From the NCBI GenBank assembly GCA_902788035.1, contig CADAIL010000005.1:1-64000 (forward strand): a stretch of DNA of 64,000 nucleotides, read 5' to 3'. The stretch is from an uncultured Lachnospiraceae bacterium. GTDB lineage: Bacteria; Bacillota; Clostridia; Lachnospirales; Lachnospiraceae. A model generated the notes under the pieces. It was not told the origin of the DNA and searched no databases. It saw only the letters and a list, made by a program, of their open reading frames with translations. Within the stretch, counting starts at the first letter, position 1. Every line of letters starts with the position of its first letter. Below, one piece after another: positions 32,781 to 41,015 of this stretch. Position numbers and translations under genes: made by a program.

Positions 32781-34136
32781 TTATGTCTCATTCTTACGGA
32801 ATCTCGCTATAAAGAAGCCGTCGCACTCATGAATGCCGGGGATCAGCTGGATATAGCCCTCAGCCGTCGTGTGACGGCGAAGCTCGTGCGGGAGATACGG
32901 ATCAAGGCTGTCCGCTGTCAGCGGATAATTCTCCGTGAGCCATCTGACGTTCTCCTCGTTCTCCATACGGCTCACTGTGCAGGTGCTGTAAATCAGAGTT
33001 CCTCCCGGTCTCACATAGCTGACCGCGTTGTGGAGGATCCTCCTCTGCAGTTCCTGGAGCTCCTGGATCTTAGCCGGGGTAATCCTGTATTTGATATCTG
33101 CCTTTCTGCCGATCACGCCGAGACCCGAACAGGGCAGGTCACATATAACGATATCCGCCTTCTCCTCGGATTCCTGATCATGCATGAGAGCATCCATGAC
33201 GACCGGTCTGATATTGATGAGATCCGCACGGGTCACATTCTGAATAATCAGAGCCACTTTTTCTTCAGAGAGGTCTCTGGCTTCGACCATGCCGTAAGAT
33301 GCCATCTTATCCGCTATGTGAAGGCTCTTTCCACCGGGAGCCGCACACACGTCAATGACATAATCTCCCTGTCTCGGACCGGCTGCCTCAGCCACCAGCA
33401 TCGAGCTTACATCCTGCGGAAAGATCAGGCCTTTCATAAAAGCGTCCAGAGCGGGCAGATAATTATAATCTGAAATATTGTATGCGTACGGAAGATAGGG
33501 AGCCTTCTTAACTGTAACACCCTGGTTTCTTAGGCTGTTCAGAATATCTGCCCGGTTCACCCGGCTGGTCTTAAGTCTGATTGTTGTCGGTCTCACCGTA
33601 AGGAAACTTGCGAACATCTTCTCCGCCACTATCATGCCGTACTCGTTAAGCCAGGCTTCCGCCAGCCATTCCGGTACGCTGTAGGTGACAGACAGATAGC
33701 TGACCGGCTCTTTTTCTGCGCTCGGATACTCGATTGCCCCGGCGTTTCGCGCTATGTTCCTGAGGACTCCGTTCACAAATCCTTTCAGATTATAAAATCC
33801 CCTTGTCTGCGCGAGGCGGACAGCCTCATTAACTGCCGACGCATTCGGAACGCTGTCCATATAGAGGATCTGATAGGTGCTCATGCGCAGAATATTCTGG
33901 ATAACAGGTTTCATGCGCGGCACCGGCAGCGTCGAATATTTGCTTATGCAATAATCGAGCTCAATCAGTCTCTCGACGGTCCCCTCGCAGACTTTAGTGA
34001 TGAACGCCCGGTCTCTCTTCGAAAAATACTGAACTTTTTCCAGTGCGTTATGTATCGCTATATTGCTGTAGACACCATCTTTAAATATTGTTAATAGTAT
34101 ATCCAGTATAATTTCCCTAAGATTGCTTGCCGGCAC
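32781..34136 (-). CDS. rsmB: 16S rRNA (cytosine967-C5)-methyltransferase
   Basis: A 451-residue SAM-dependent enzyme. The N-terminal NusB-like RNA-binding domain (about 1-140) is followed by a NOL1/NOP2/Sun domain with SAM loop DVCAAPGGKSLH, the first catalytic motif CDLPCSGLGV and the second STCTVSRMENEENV, which provide the two active-site cysteines. It starts 18 bp after fmt. Confidence 0.96.
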   Translation of the reverse strand: MPASNLREIILDILLTIFKDGVYSNIAIHNALEKVQYFSKRDRAFITKVCEGTVERLIELDYCISKYSTLPVPRMKPVIQNILRMSTYQILYMDSVPNASAVNEAVRLAQTRGFYNLKGFVNGVLRNIARNAGAIEYPSAEKEPVSYLSVTYSVPEWLAEAWLNEYGMIVAEKMFASFLTVRPTTIRLKTSRVNRADILNSLRNQGVTVKKAPYLPYAYNISDYNYLPALDAFMKGLIFPQDVSSMLVAEAAGPRQGDYVIDVCAAPGGKSLHIADKMASYGMVEARDLSEEKVALIIQNVTRADLINIRPVVMDALMHDQESEEKADIVICDLPCSGLGVIGRKADIKYRITPAKIQELQELQRRILHNAVSYVRPGGTLIYSTCTVSRMENEENVRWLTENYPLTADSLDPYLPHELRRHTTAEGYIQLIPGIHECDGFFIARFRKNET

Positions 34137-34154
34137 TGTATAACCTCCCTGCCA

Positions 34155-35081
34155 TCACTTAAGAAAGCTGCTCTTTATTACATATCCTCTGAGGAAGTCG
34201 GACGTCTTCATGCGCTTTTTCCCCTCAATCTGGACTTCATCCGGACACACATAACCGCTGCCGGTCTGTATTAACATGCGGCCGGCCCCGTTCGTGAAGA
34301 TTGCACCGGCCTCGCCCTTCGCTTCCGGCTCCTCCACATGGGCTTTGAAAATACGGAAATTTTTGCCGTCAAGAGTCGTGAATGCGCTCGGCCACGGGTC
34401 AAATCCCCTGACTTTTCTGCAAATAGCATCCGCGCTCTCCGTCCAGTCGATCCTTCCGTCCTCCTTCTTGAACATCTTCACATAGGAGACGTTCTCCTCC
34501 GGCTGCGGAATACGGACTGCCTTCCCGCTCTCTATGTCCGGAAGCGTATCGACGAGAAGCCCAGCACCAATGACCGCCAGTTTGTCGAAAAGGCTCCCCC
34601 CTGTCTCCTCCGGAGAAATGGGGCACTCTCTCACCGATATGATGTCCCCTGTATCCAGACCGACATCCATCTGCATGATTGTGACACCGGTCTTATCACA
34701 TCCGTCAATAATAGCCTGCTGAATAGGCGCAGCCCCGCGGTAAGCGGGAAGCAGCGACGCGTGCACATTGACACATCCGAGAGGCGGCAGTTCAAGAAGC
34801 TCCTTCGGAAGAATCTGGCCGAAAGCTGCGACAACAATGAGATCCGGCTTCATGTCCGCGATCTCGGCGACAGCTTCTTCGTTCCTGACTCTCCTCGGCT
34901 GAAAAACTCGGAGTCCATATGACACTGCCAGTTCTTTGACCGGGCAGGGGCACAGTTCCTTCTTGCGTCCTTTAGGGCGATCCGGCTGAGTGACAACGCC
35001 GGTCACCGTGTATCCATTGTCAAGAATTGCCTTAAGAATCCCGGCGGCAAAATCCGGTGTTCCCATAAAAACTATATTCAC
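34155..35081 (-). CDS. fmt: Methionyl-tRNA formyltransferase
   Basis: A 308-residue enzyme that formylates initiator Met-tRNA using 10-formyltetrahydrofolate. Conserved are VFMGTPDFAAGIL, the catalytic region VNVHASLLPAYRGAAPIQ with its Asn-His pair, and MDVGLDTGDI. The start is GTG at 35081 because GGAGGTGGAG precedes it and the conserved NIVFMGTP follows; the longer frame is unsupported. It works with the adjacent Def. Confidence 0.96.
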   Translation of the reverse strand: MNIVFMGTPDFAAGILKAILDNGYTVTGVVTQPDRPKGRKKELCPCPVKELAVSYGLRVFQPRRVRNEEAVAEIADMKPDLIVVAAFGQILPKELLELPPLGCVNVHASLLPAYRGAAPIQQAIIDGCDKTGVTIMQMDVGLDTGDIISVRECPISPEETGGSLFDKLAVIGAGLLVDTLPDIESGKAVRIPQPEENVSYVKMFKKEDGRIDWTESADAICRKVRGFDPWPSAFTTLDGKNFRIFKAHVEEPEAKGEAGAIFTNGAGRMLIQTGSGYVCPDEVQIEGKKRMKTSDFLRGYVIKSSFLK

Positions 35082-35168
35082 TGTGCTCCACCTCCGTACA
35101 TCGTTAAACTCAGCCGGCATTGGCCGTGTGTCCCGCGATTTTGTCCCGCAAATAATAGCGGGTCAAAT

Positions 35169-35663
35169 TCAGGACTCGCTCTCTTCCTCTTCCTCTTCTT
35201 CCACATCATTCACATCGTAGATTTCACCCTCGACGAGCTCCATGTACATATGTCCGTCGAGATGATCGATCTCATGGCAGAAATCTCTGGCAAGAAGACC
35301 CTCTCCCTCCATACGGACGGGCTGCATGTTCCGGTCAAGACCCTCAACGATGACATGGTTCGGTCTTGTGACCTTGCCGTACTTGCCGGGGTTGGAGAGG
35401 CATCCCTCGTCGCCCGTCTGTGTACCGTCAGATTCGACAATGACAGGGTTGATCAGTACCCTCGGGTCGTCACCTGTATCGACAACTATGATGCGCTTCA
35501 GGACACCGACCTGCGGAGCTGCAAGTCCGACACCGTTGTACTCATACATTGTGTCGAACATGTCATCAATAAGTTCCTCGATCTTCGGTGTCATTTCCTT
35601 TACTTCTCTGCATTTCTTCTCAAGAACTCTGTCCCCGACTGTGCGTACAGTACGTATTGCCAT
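35169..35663 (-). CDS. def: Peptide deformylase
   Basis: A 164-residue metalloenzyme that removes the N-formyl group from new proteins. All three motifs are present: GVGLAAPQVG, EGCLSNPG (metal Cys) and HEIDHLDG (HExxH). The C-terminus carries an unusually acidic tail (EEEEEEESES). It lies 87 bp before fmt in the same direction and 15 bp after priA. Confidence 0.96.
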   Translation of the reverse strand: MAIRTVRTVGDRVLEKKCREVKEMTPKIEELIDDMFDTMYEYNGVGLAAPQVGVLKRIIVVDTGDDPRVLINPVIVESDGTQTGDEGCLSNPGKYGKVTRPNHVIVEGLDRNMQPVRMEGEGLLARDFCHEIDHLDGHMYMELVEGEIYDVNDVEEEEEEESES

Positions 35664-35678
35664 CTCTTACTCCTTCTC

Positions 35679-37886
35679 TTATACATTAATATCGAATTCT
35701 ATACGTATTTCTTCAAATCCGCTGTTTATGCGGATATATTCCTCGATCATATGTCTGGCGCGAATCAGATTTTCGATCTCCTTGTGCCGCAGATAAATGA
35801 CCTGCCGGAAGCGGTCCCTGATCTTGCCGACAGTCTGCGGCGCAGGTCCGATTGCAGCCAGAGCCCCCCTCTTGTCTATGATGTCTATATACTTTCTTAT
35901 ATAGCCCATTCCCACCGTCAGAAGTTCCTCGCTCGCAGCGCTTCCGAGAATTGCCAGAAGACCGCCGACCGGCGGATACCTCATGATCTTTCTGTAGGCT
36001 ATCTCCTCCCGATAAAACGGTCCGTAAGACTGAGCAGCAGCATACCGCAGGGTCGAGTTTTCCGGTTGATATGTCTGAATCACCGCTGTTCCGGGTTTTG
36101 TCCCACGGCCGGCTCTGCCGACTGCCTGAGTGATCAGCTGATATGTTCTCTCCTGGGATCTGTAATCCGATTCGTTGAGCGATAAATCCGCCATCAGTAC
36201 CCCGACCAGAGTGACATTCGGAAAATCGTGGCCTTTTACGATCATCTGCGTGCCGACGAGAACATCTGCGTCCCCACGCCCGAATTCCCTGAGGATCCTT
36301 CCGTGGCCTTCCTTTCCCCGCGTGCTGTCAAAGTCCATGCGAAGAGTACGAATCCCCGCAAATTCTTTCCGCAGAGCTTCCTCGACCTGCTGGGTCCCGA
36401 CGGAAATTCCTCCTATGTGCCGCGACTTGCATTCCGGACACTCCATGTATTCCGGAATCTCATATCCGCAGTAATGACAGATAAGCTTACCGTTTGCGTG
36501 CCTGGTGAGCGAGACATCACAGTGAGGACATTTAGCCACGAATCCGCAGGATCTGCATGTCACAAAACCTGCATACCCCCGCCTGTTCAGGAACAGCATG
36601 GCCTGTTCTCCCCGGTCTAAACATGCCCGAAGTCGACCGGACAGCTCTTCAGAGAACATGGACCGGTTTCCTTTAGCCGCCTCCTCCCTCATATCGACAA
36701 TCAGAGTCTTTGGCAGCATCGCACTGCCGTACCTCTGCGTGAGAGATTCCCCGGCATACCGTCCCTCCCACACGCGGTAGGCAGATGTGATCGATGGCGT
36801 CGCCGATCCGAGGAGCAGATGAGCCCCTTCGATCTCCGCCCTCTTTTCCGCAGTCTCCCTTGCATGGTACCTGGGTGTCATCTCGGATCTGTATGTCTCC
36901 TCGTGCTCCTCATCGATAATGATGAGTCCGAGCTTTGTGAACGGGGTGAATAGAGCCGACCTTGGGCCGACCATGATGGAAACGTCGCCGCGCTTCGCGG
37001 CCTTCATCTGATCATACCTCTCGCCCTCGGACAGCCTGGAATGGAGAAAGGACACCTTCTCTCCGAACCGCTTCACGAACCGGGTGACGGTCTGCCTTGT
37101 CAGAGCGATCTCCGGAATCAGCATGATCACCTGTTTTCCTTCAGCGAGCGTATCCGCAATGAGTTCCATGTAGACCAGCGTCTTTCCGCTGCCGGTAATC
37201 CCCTTGAGGAGTACCGGCCGGTTCTTTGTTGACCACTCTGTGCGGATTTTTCTGACCGCCATGCTCTGTTCACCTGTCAATACATCCGGAGGCAGAGCTT
37301 CCGCCTCCTCGATGACCTTTCGATAGTTCTCCTGGGTCATAACACAGATGATGCCGTCTTTTTCGAGACCGCGGATGATCTCAATGCTTACATTCTGCTC
37401 TTTCATGAGATCTGCAACAAGCCGGTCGTCATGTTCGAGCAGGGAATCAATAACTCTTGCCCTGCCCTGCTGCCGTTTTCCCAGACGGCCTTTATAGTAA
37501 ATCGCCATATTCCGGTCAGTTATGGTGGCTCTTCGGATCGTGAGCGGATTCACTTTTTTCCCGAGAGGCAGAACAGTGCGAAGAGACTGCGCCATGACTC
37601 CGCCGTAGGTCCGGCACATCCACCCGGCAAGGGCAATCAGCCTTGCCTCCACAGTCTCCTCGTCTGTGAGGACCGCCGCGATGTCCTTTATCTTGTCCGG
37701 GTCATAGTCGCAGCTGTCCTTCAATCTGATCACATATCCCCGTACCATCCGCGGGCCGAACGGTATGGTGACCAGACTGCCGACACCGACAGAGTCCCTC
37801 AGGACATCCGGTATATGATAGCTGAACGGTCTGTCCAGAGCCTGTACGGAAATATCGACGATAATATCAGCGTAAAGCTCGTTCAT
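35679..37886 (-). CDS. priA: Primosomal replication restart helicase PriA
   Basis: A 735-residue 3'-5' superfamily 2 helicase that reloads the replisome at collapsed forks. It has the N-terminal fork-binding domain, Walker A GITGSGKT, DEEHEETYR (DEAH-like box), two zinc sites from CRSCGFVAKCPHC and CHYCGYEIPEYMECPECK, and helicase C-terminal motifs such as QAVGRAGRG. The start at 37886 overlaps murE by 20 nt and has AAAGGA inside the end of murE, so the two genes are coupled. Confidence 0.96.
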   Translation of the reverse strand: MNELYADIIVDISVQALDRPFSYHIPDVLRDSVGVGSLVTIPFGPRMVRGYVIRLKDSCDYDPDKIKDIAAVLTDEETVEARLIALAGWMCRTYGGVMAQSLRTVLPLGKKVNPLTIRRATITDRNMAIYYKGRLGKRQQGRARVIDSLLEHDDRLVADLMKEQNVSIEIIRGLEKDGIICVMTQENYRKVIEEAEALPPDVLTGEQSMAVRKIRTEWSTKNRPVLLKGITGSGKTLVYMELIADTLAEGKQVIMLIPEIALTRQTVTRFVKRFGEKVSFLHSRLSEGERYDQMKAAKRGDVSIMVGPRSALFTPFTKLGLIIIDEEHEETYRSEMTPRYHARETAEKRAEIEGAHLLLGSATPSITSAYRVWEGRYAGESLTQRYGSAMLPKTLIVDMREEAAKGNRSMFSEELSGRLRACLDRGEQAMLFLNRRGYAGFVTCRSCGFVAKCPHCDVSLTRHANGKLICHYCGYEIPEYMECPECKSRHIGGISVGTQQVEEALRKEFAGIRTLRMDFDSTRGKEGHGRILREFGRGDADVLVGTQMIVKGHDFPNVTLVGVLMADLSLNESDYRSQERTYQLITQAVGRAGRGTKPGTAVIQTYQPENSTLRYAAAQSYGPFYREEIAYRKIMRYPPVGGLLAILGSAASEELLTVGMGYIRKYIDIIDKRGALAAIGPAPQTVGKIRDRFRQVIYLRHKEIENLIRARHMIEEYIRINSGFEEIRIEFDINV

Positions 37887-39357
37887 CAAGGATTTCCTTT
37901 ATCAGTACTCTCTCATCCATCGGATATTTGACACCGCGTATCTCCTGGTAATCCTCATGGCCCTTGCCCGCAAGGACAATAATATCCCCCGGCTGTCCAT
38001 GATCGATCGCGTATGCGATCGCCTCCTTCCGATTGATGATCGTAATGTATTTTCCGTCTGTCCTCTTAATTCCGGTCACGATGTCCGCGATAATGTCTTC
38101 CGGCTCCTCGAATCTCGGATTGTCCGATGTAATGATAGTGAAATCCGCCATTCTTCCGGATACTTCTCCCATTTCGAACCTGCGGTCCTTTGACCTGTTC
38201 CCCCCGCAGCCGAACAGACAGACGATGCGGTTCGGGTGATAATCGCGCAGCGTAGAAAGGAGGCTCTCAAGCGCCATCGCATTGTGGGCGTAATCGATCA
38301 TGAGTGTGAACTCGTCCGAAACTTTGATCATCTCGATTCTTCCCTTGACAAAGGCAGCCTTCAAGGCTTTTTTAACAGCCGATACAGGAATGTCAAAATG
38401 TCTGCATATGGAGATTGCCGTCAATGCGTTGTAGATTGAGAAGAGTCCGGGGATATCGAGTTCGACAGGGAAAGATGCCTTTCCGACAACGTCGAAAGTG
38501 ACGCCGAGGTAGCCCGGTCTGTGAATATGCTCAATATTCACGGCACGGATATCCGCATCCGGGGTCGTAATCCCGTAAGTTTCCACCGGACAGATGCACC
38601 CGGCGAGAATTTCCTTCGTGTGGGCGTCATCTGCATTTGCAACAGCTATCCGGCACTGCTTAAAGAGCCGGCTCTTCATCTCAAGGTACTCGGCGAAATC
38701 TTTGTGCTCTCCCTCCCCTATATGATCCGGAGAAAGGTTCGTAAATACACCGATCTCAAACATAATTCCGGCAGTCCGGTGCATCATCAGGGCCTGGGAG
38801 GATACCTCCATGACTGCGCAGGTGCAGCCCGCTTCGACCATCTCATGCAGATATTTCTGAACAAGCGTCGACTCCGGAGTCGTATTCTTCGACGGCACAT
38901 GCGTCTTTCCGATAATCGTCTCGATCGTGCCTATGAGGCCGACTTTATAGCCCGCATTCTCGAGGATCGAGCGAACCATGTAAGTGGTCGTTGTCTTTCC
39001 CTTAGTGCCGGTGATTCCTATGACCGGTATCTTCTCTGCCGGGTACTCATACCAGGCTGCCGCTATGAGCGCCATGGCATACCTCGTGTCAGGGACACTC
39101 ACGACCGTGCAGGTATCCGGAATCTCCGCGATTTTTTCATCGGACAGTCTGCCGTCTTCTACGACGACTGCCACGGCGCCATCGCGCGCAGCACTTGCCG
39201 CGCAGGTATGGCCGTCGAACTTTGCGCCGACGATACAGATGAACATGCATCCCGGCGTCACCTCATTTGAATTATTGACCAGCTTCTCTATCTCCCGTTC
39301 CGCGCTTCCTTTTAGGATGCGGTACTCTGACCTTTCAAGCAGGCAGGCAAGATTCAT
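37867..39357 (-). CDS. murE: UDP-MurNAc-tripeptide synthetase, meso-DAP type
   Basis: A 496-residue ATP-dependent ligase that adds the third residue of the peptidoglycan stem peptide. It has the Mur-ligase P-loop GITGTKGKTTT, the NLSPDHIGEG motif and the substrate-specificity motif DNPR (in ITSDNPRFEEPEDI), which in the family marks meso-diaminopimelate rather than lysine. ATG 39357 is chosen, with GGGGG about 12 nt upstream; 39390 is an alternative. Unlike in many relatives it is not in the dcw cluster but heads the priA operon. Confidence 0.95.
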   Translation of the reverse strand: MNLACLLERSEYRILKGSAEREIEKLVNNSNEVTPGCMFICIVGAKFDGHTCAASAARDGAVAVVVEDGRLSDEKIAEIPDTCTVVSVPDTRYAMALIAAAWYEYPAEKIPVIGITGTKGKTTTTYMVRSILENAGYKVGLIGTIETIIGKTHVPSKNTTPESTLVQKYLHEMVEAGCTCAVMEVSSQALMMHRTAGIMFEIGVFTNLSPDHIGEGEHKDFAEYLEMKSRLFKQCRIAVANADDAHTKEILAGCICPVETYGITTPDADIRAVNIEHIHRPGYLGVTFDVVGKASFPVELDIPGLFSIYNALTAISICRHFDIPVSAVKKALKAAFVKGRIEMIKVSDEFTLMIDYAHNAMALESLLSTLRDYHPNRIVCLFGCGGNRSKDRRFEMGEVSGRMADFTIITSDNPRFEEPEDIIADIVTGIKRTDGKYITIINRKEAIAYAIDHGQPGDIIVLAGKGHEDYQEIRGVKYPMDERVLIKEILDERALR

Positions 39358-39408
39358 ACTATTTTTAACCCCCTTCTGTCTCATAGACACAGATATCCAT
39401 ATTGGACT

Positions 39409-39437
39409 ATCATACCCTATTTGTGCTGTAAAAGCAA
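39409..39437 (-). promoter_or_regulatory. Possible murE operon promoter
   Basis: On the minus strand TATGAT (39409-39414) has TTGCTT (39432-39437) 17 nt upstream, a weak -35. It lies between the MITE-like element and murE. Confidence 0.4.
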
Positions 39438-39476
39438 ATACAGCGTGTAAAAGTACCGCATGGGACCGCTCTGCCC

Positions 39477-39677
39477 GTAACGGTTCAGACAGGCTGTAAG
39501 TCAGTTCCTGAATCCGGCGCAGACATCATCTTCATCGAAAAACGCAGGTCCTATCTGTGAGCTAAAAAAGCTAAAGCTTTTTGATCTCACAGTGAAGGAC
39601 CTGCAATGTTTTTCTCACGAAGATGGATGCTCTGCTGCCGGAAACGAAATGATGATACAGCCTGTCTGAACTGTTAC
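39477..39677. mobile_element. MITE-like element, copy 2, with TIRs and 8-bp target duplication
   Basis: A 201-bp element. The 22-bp terminal inverted repeats differ at one base, start GTAAC and continue GTTCAGACAGGC (39477-39498 and 39656-39677). CTCTGCCC sits directly outside both ends (39469-39476 and 39678-39685), a perfect 8-bp duplication. The inner arms CATCATCTTCATCGAAAAAC and TGTTTTTCTCACGAAGATGG pair. There is no coding sequence. GTAA ends plus 8-bp duplications are known hallmarks of the IS66 family, so I infer cross-mobilisation by such a transposase. Confidence 0.88.
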
Positions 39678-39760
39678 CTCTGCCCAATAAGTACGTCCGA
39701 CACCGTATACTTCAGACCACTTATTGACCGGGGCGGCACCATGCAGCACCTAAGCTTACA

Positions 39761-40606
39761 TTATGCGAATACCGTTGTAACGGCGAAGTACAGAAGGACA
39801 ATGATTCCGAGAACTATGCGGTAAACACCGAAGACCTTGAAGTCATGTGTCCTGATATACTTAAGGAGGAACTTGATTGCGAAGATCGATACGAAGAAGG
39901 CCACGACCATGCCTGTTGCCAGCAGAACGAGCTCATATCCCGTGAAGAGAAGCCCGAACTTTAAGAGCTTCAGAAGACTTGCGCCGAGCATGACCGGAAC
40001 TGCAAGGAAGAATGTGTACTCTGACGCGGTCTTTCTGGACATTCCGAGTATAATTCCGCCGAGGATGGTTGCTCCGGATCTCGATGTTCCGGGGATCAGC
40101 GCCAGCACCTGGAAAAGACCGATCATGAGAGCCGTCGACCAGTCGATTTGAGCAATCGATCGAATGAGCGGCTTCGTCTTTTTGTTCCTGTTCTCAATAA
40201 CGATAAATAATACACCGTAGACGATAAGCATGATCGCGACGGTAGGATAATTGTAGAAATGCTCGTCAAGCCAGTCATCGAACGGGAAACCGATCACAAT
40301 AGCCGGGATACAGGAGACCAGTATCTTAAGCCACATAATGAATTTTTCCCGGTCGAGGATCTTATAAACTCCCTTCTCCTTATCGTCCGGTCTGTGGAAA
40401 GGCCACAGCCTGCTCCAGTACAGAAAGACAACAGCCAGAATAGCTCCGAGCTGTATGACGACCAGGAACATATTCCAGTAATCTTCCGATACCGAGAGCT
40501 TTAAAAACTGCTCGACCAGTATCATATGTCCCGTTGAGCTGATCGGAAGCCATTCGGTTATACCTTCTACAATTCCAAGAATGACTACTTTAATAAAATC
40601 CAGCAT
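39761..40606 (-). CDS. uppP: Undecaprenyl-diphosphatase
   Basis: A 281-residue polytopic membrane phosphatase that converts undecaprenyl diphosphate to the monophosphate, recycling the carrier for peptidoglycan and the window's polysaccharide cluster; overproduction gives bacitracin resistance in the family. The two signatures, [18 protein letters not shown] with the catalytic Glu pair and [13 protein letters not shown] with the essential Arg, are intact. AGAGGAG precedes the start. It has a structured leader (40607-40705) and stands as a single gene. Confidence 0.96.
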   Translation of the reverse strand: MLDFIKVVILGIVEGITEWLPISSTGHMILVEQFLKLSVSEDYWNMFLVVIQLGAILAVVFLYWSRLWPFHRPDDKEKGVYKILDREKFIMWLKILVSCIPAIVIGFPFDDWLDEHFYNYPTVAIMLIVYGVLFIVIENRNKKTKPLIRSIAQIDWSTALMIGLFQVLALIPGTSRSGATILGGIILGMSRKTASEYTFFLAVPVMLGASLLKLLKFGLLFTGYELVLLATGMVVAFFVSIFAIKFLLKYIRTHDFKVFGVYRIVLGIIVLLYFAVTTVFA

Positions 40607-40705
40607 ATACTCCTCTTTTTGGGCTTTTCACCGGAACTATCCGTTCCGGCTCCTTAGGAGCTGTGTTTGCCCAGTGCAAAATATGCCACGCAGCTCCGTT
40701 ATTAC
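40607..40705 (-). promoter_or_regulatory. Structured 5' leader of uppP
   Basis: On the minus strand GGAGCTG(CG)TGGC pairs with GCAAACACAGCTCC around TTTTGCACTGGGCAAA, which itself can form TTTGC/GCAAA pairs. A second hairpin, CCGGAACGGATAGTTCCGG, follows 7 nt later. The gene's Shine-Dalgarno lies 18 nt beyond. No known riboswitch consensus fits. The remaining stretch up to the tRNA terminator (40706-40805) shows no convincing feature. Confidence 0.45.
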
Positions 40706-40805
40706 AGTTACTTCAAAACTTCTCCTTCGCAGCCAAAGAAACCGTCCCATCGAAAACATTCTCGATATCGGCCGCCTCATTATCGGTCAGCGAAGAAGTA
40801 TAGAC

Positions 40806-40838
40806 AAAAGAAAAACCCAAGGATAAAACCTCGGGTTT
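40806..40838 (-). terminator. Terminator of tRNA-Leu(CAG)
   Basis: On the minus strand AACCCGAGG and CCTTGGGTT form a 9-bp stem containing one T-G wobble, with a 6-nt loop followed by TTTCTTTT, two nt after the tRNA's discriminator base region. Confidence 0.85.
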
Positions 40839-40840
40839 CG

Positions 40841-40926
40841 TGCAGGAAAAGGGACTTGAACCCTCACTCTAACTGAATAGAACAGGCACCTGAAGCCTGC
40901 GCGTCTGCCAATTCCGCCATTCCTGC
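40841..40926 (-). tRNA. trnL: tRNA-Leu (anticodon CAG)
   Basis: An 86-nt type II tRNA. The acceptor GCAGGAA pairs with TTCCTGC. The D arm begins GGCGGAATTGGCAGACGC. The anticodon stem CAGGC/GCCTG encloses TTCAGGT, giving CAG at 34-36. It has a long variable arm and T arm GAGGGTTCAAGTCCCTT. CCA is not encoded. Confidence 0.95.
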
Positions 40927-40957
40927 GAGTGCTGCGCTTACCGCGTCAACAATAGTG

Positions 40958-40986
40958 ATTCTACTATATGATTTCTGTTTCGTCAA
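40958..40986 (-). promoter_or_regulatory. Promoter of tRNA-Leu(CAG)
   Basis: On the minus strand TTGACG (40981-40986) and TAGAAT (40958-40963) are 17 nt apart. TTGACGCG recurs between the -10 and the tRNA, as in the tRNA-Leu(AAG) promoter region. Confidence 0.8.
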
Positions 40987-41015
40987 CATTTTTTTTAAAC
41001 TCTGACGCAGAATTA

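Noticed and set aside
40706-40800. Remnant of a protein gene between tRNA-Leu and uppP
   Set aside because: A short open frame of about 32 codons on the minus strand ends in TGA, but it has no start codon, no ribosome site and no recognisable similarity.
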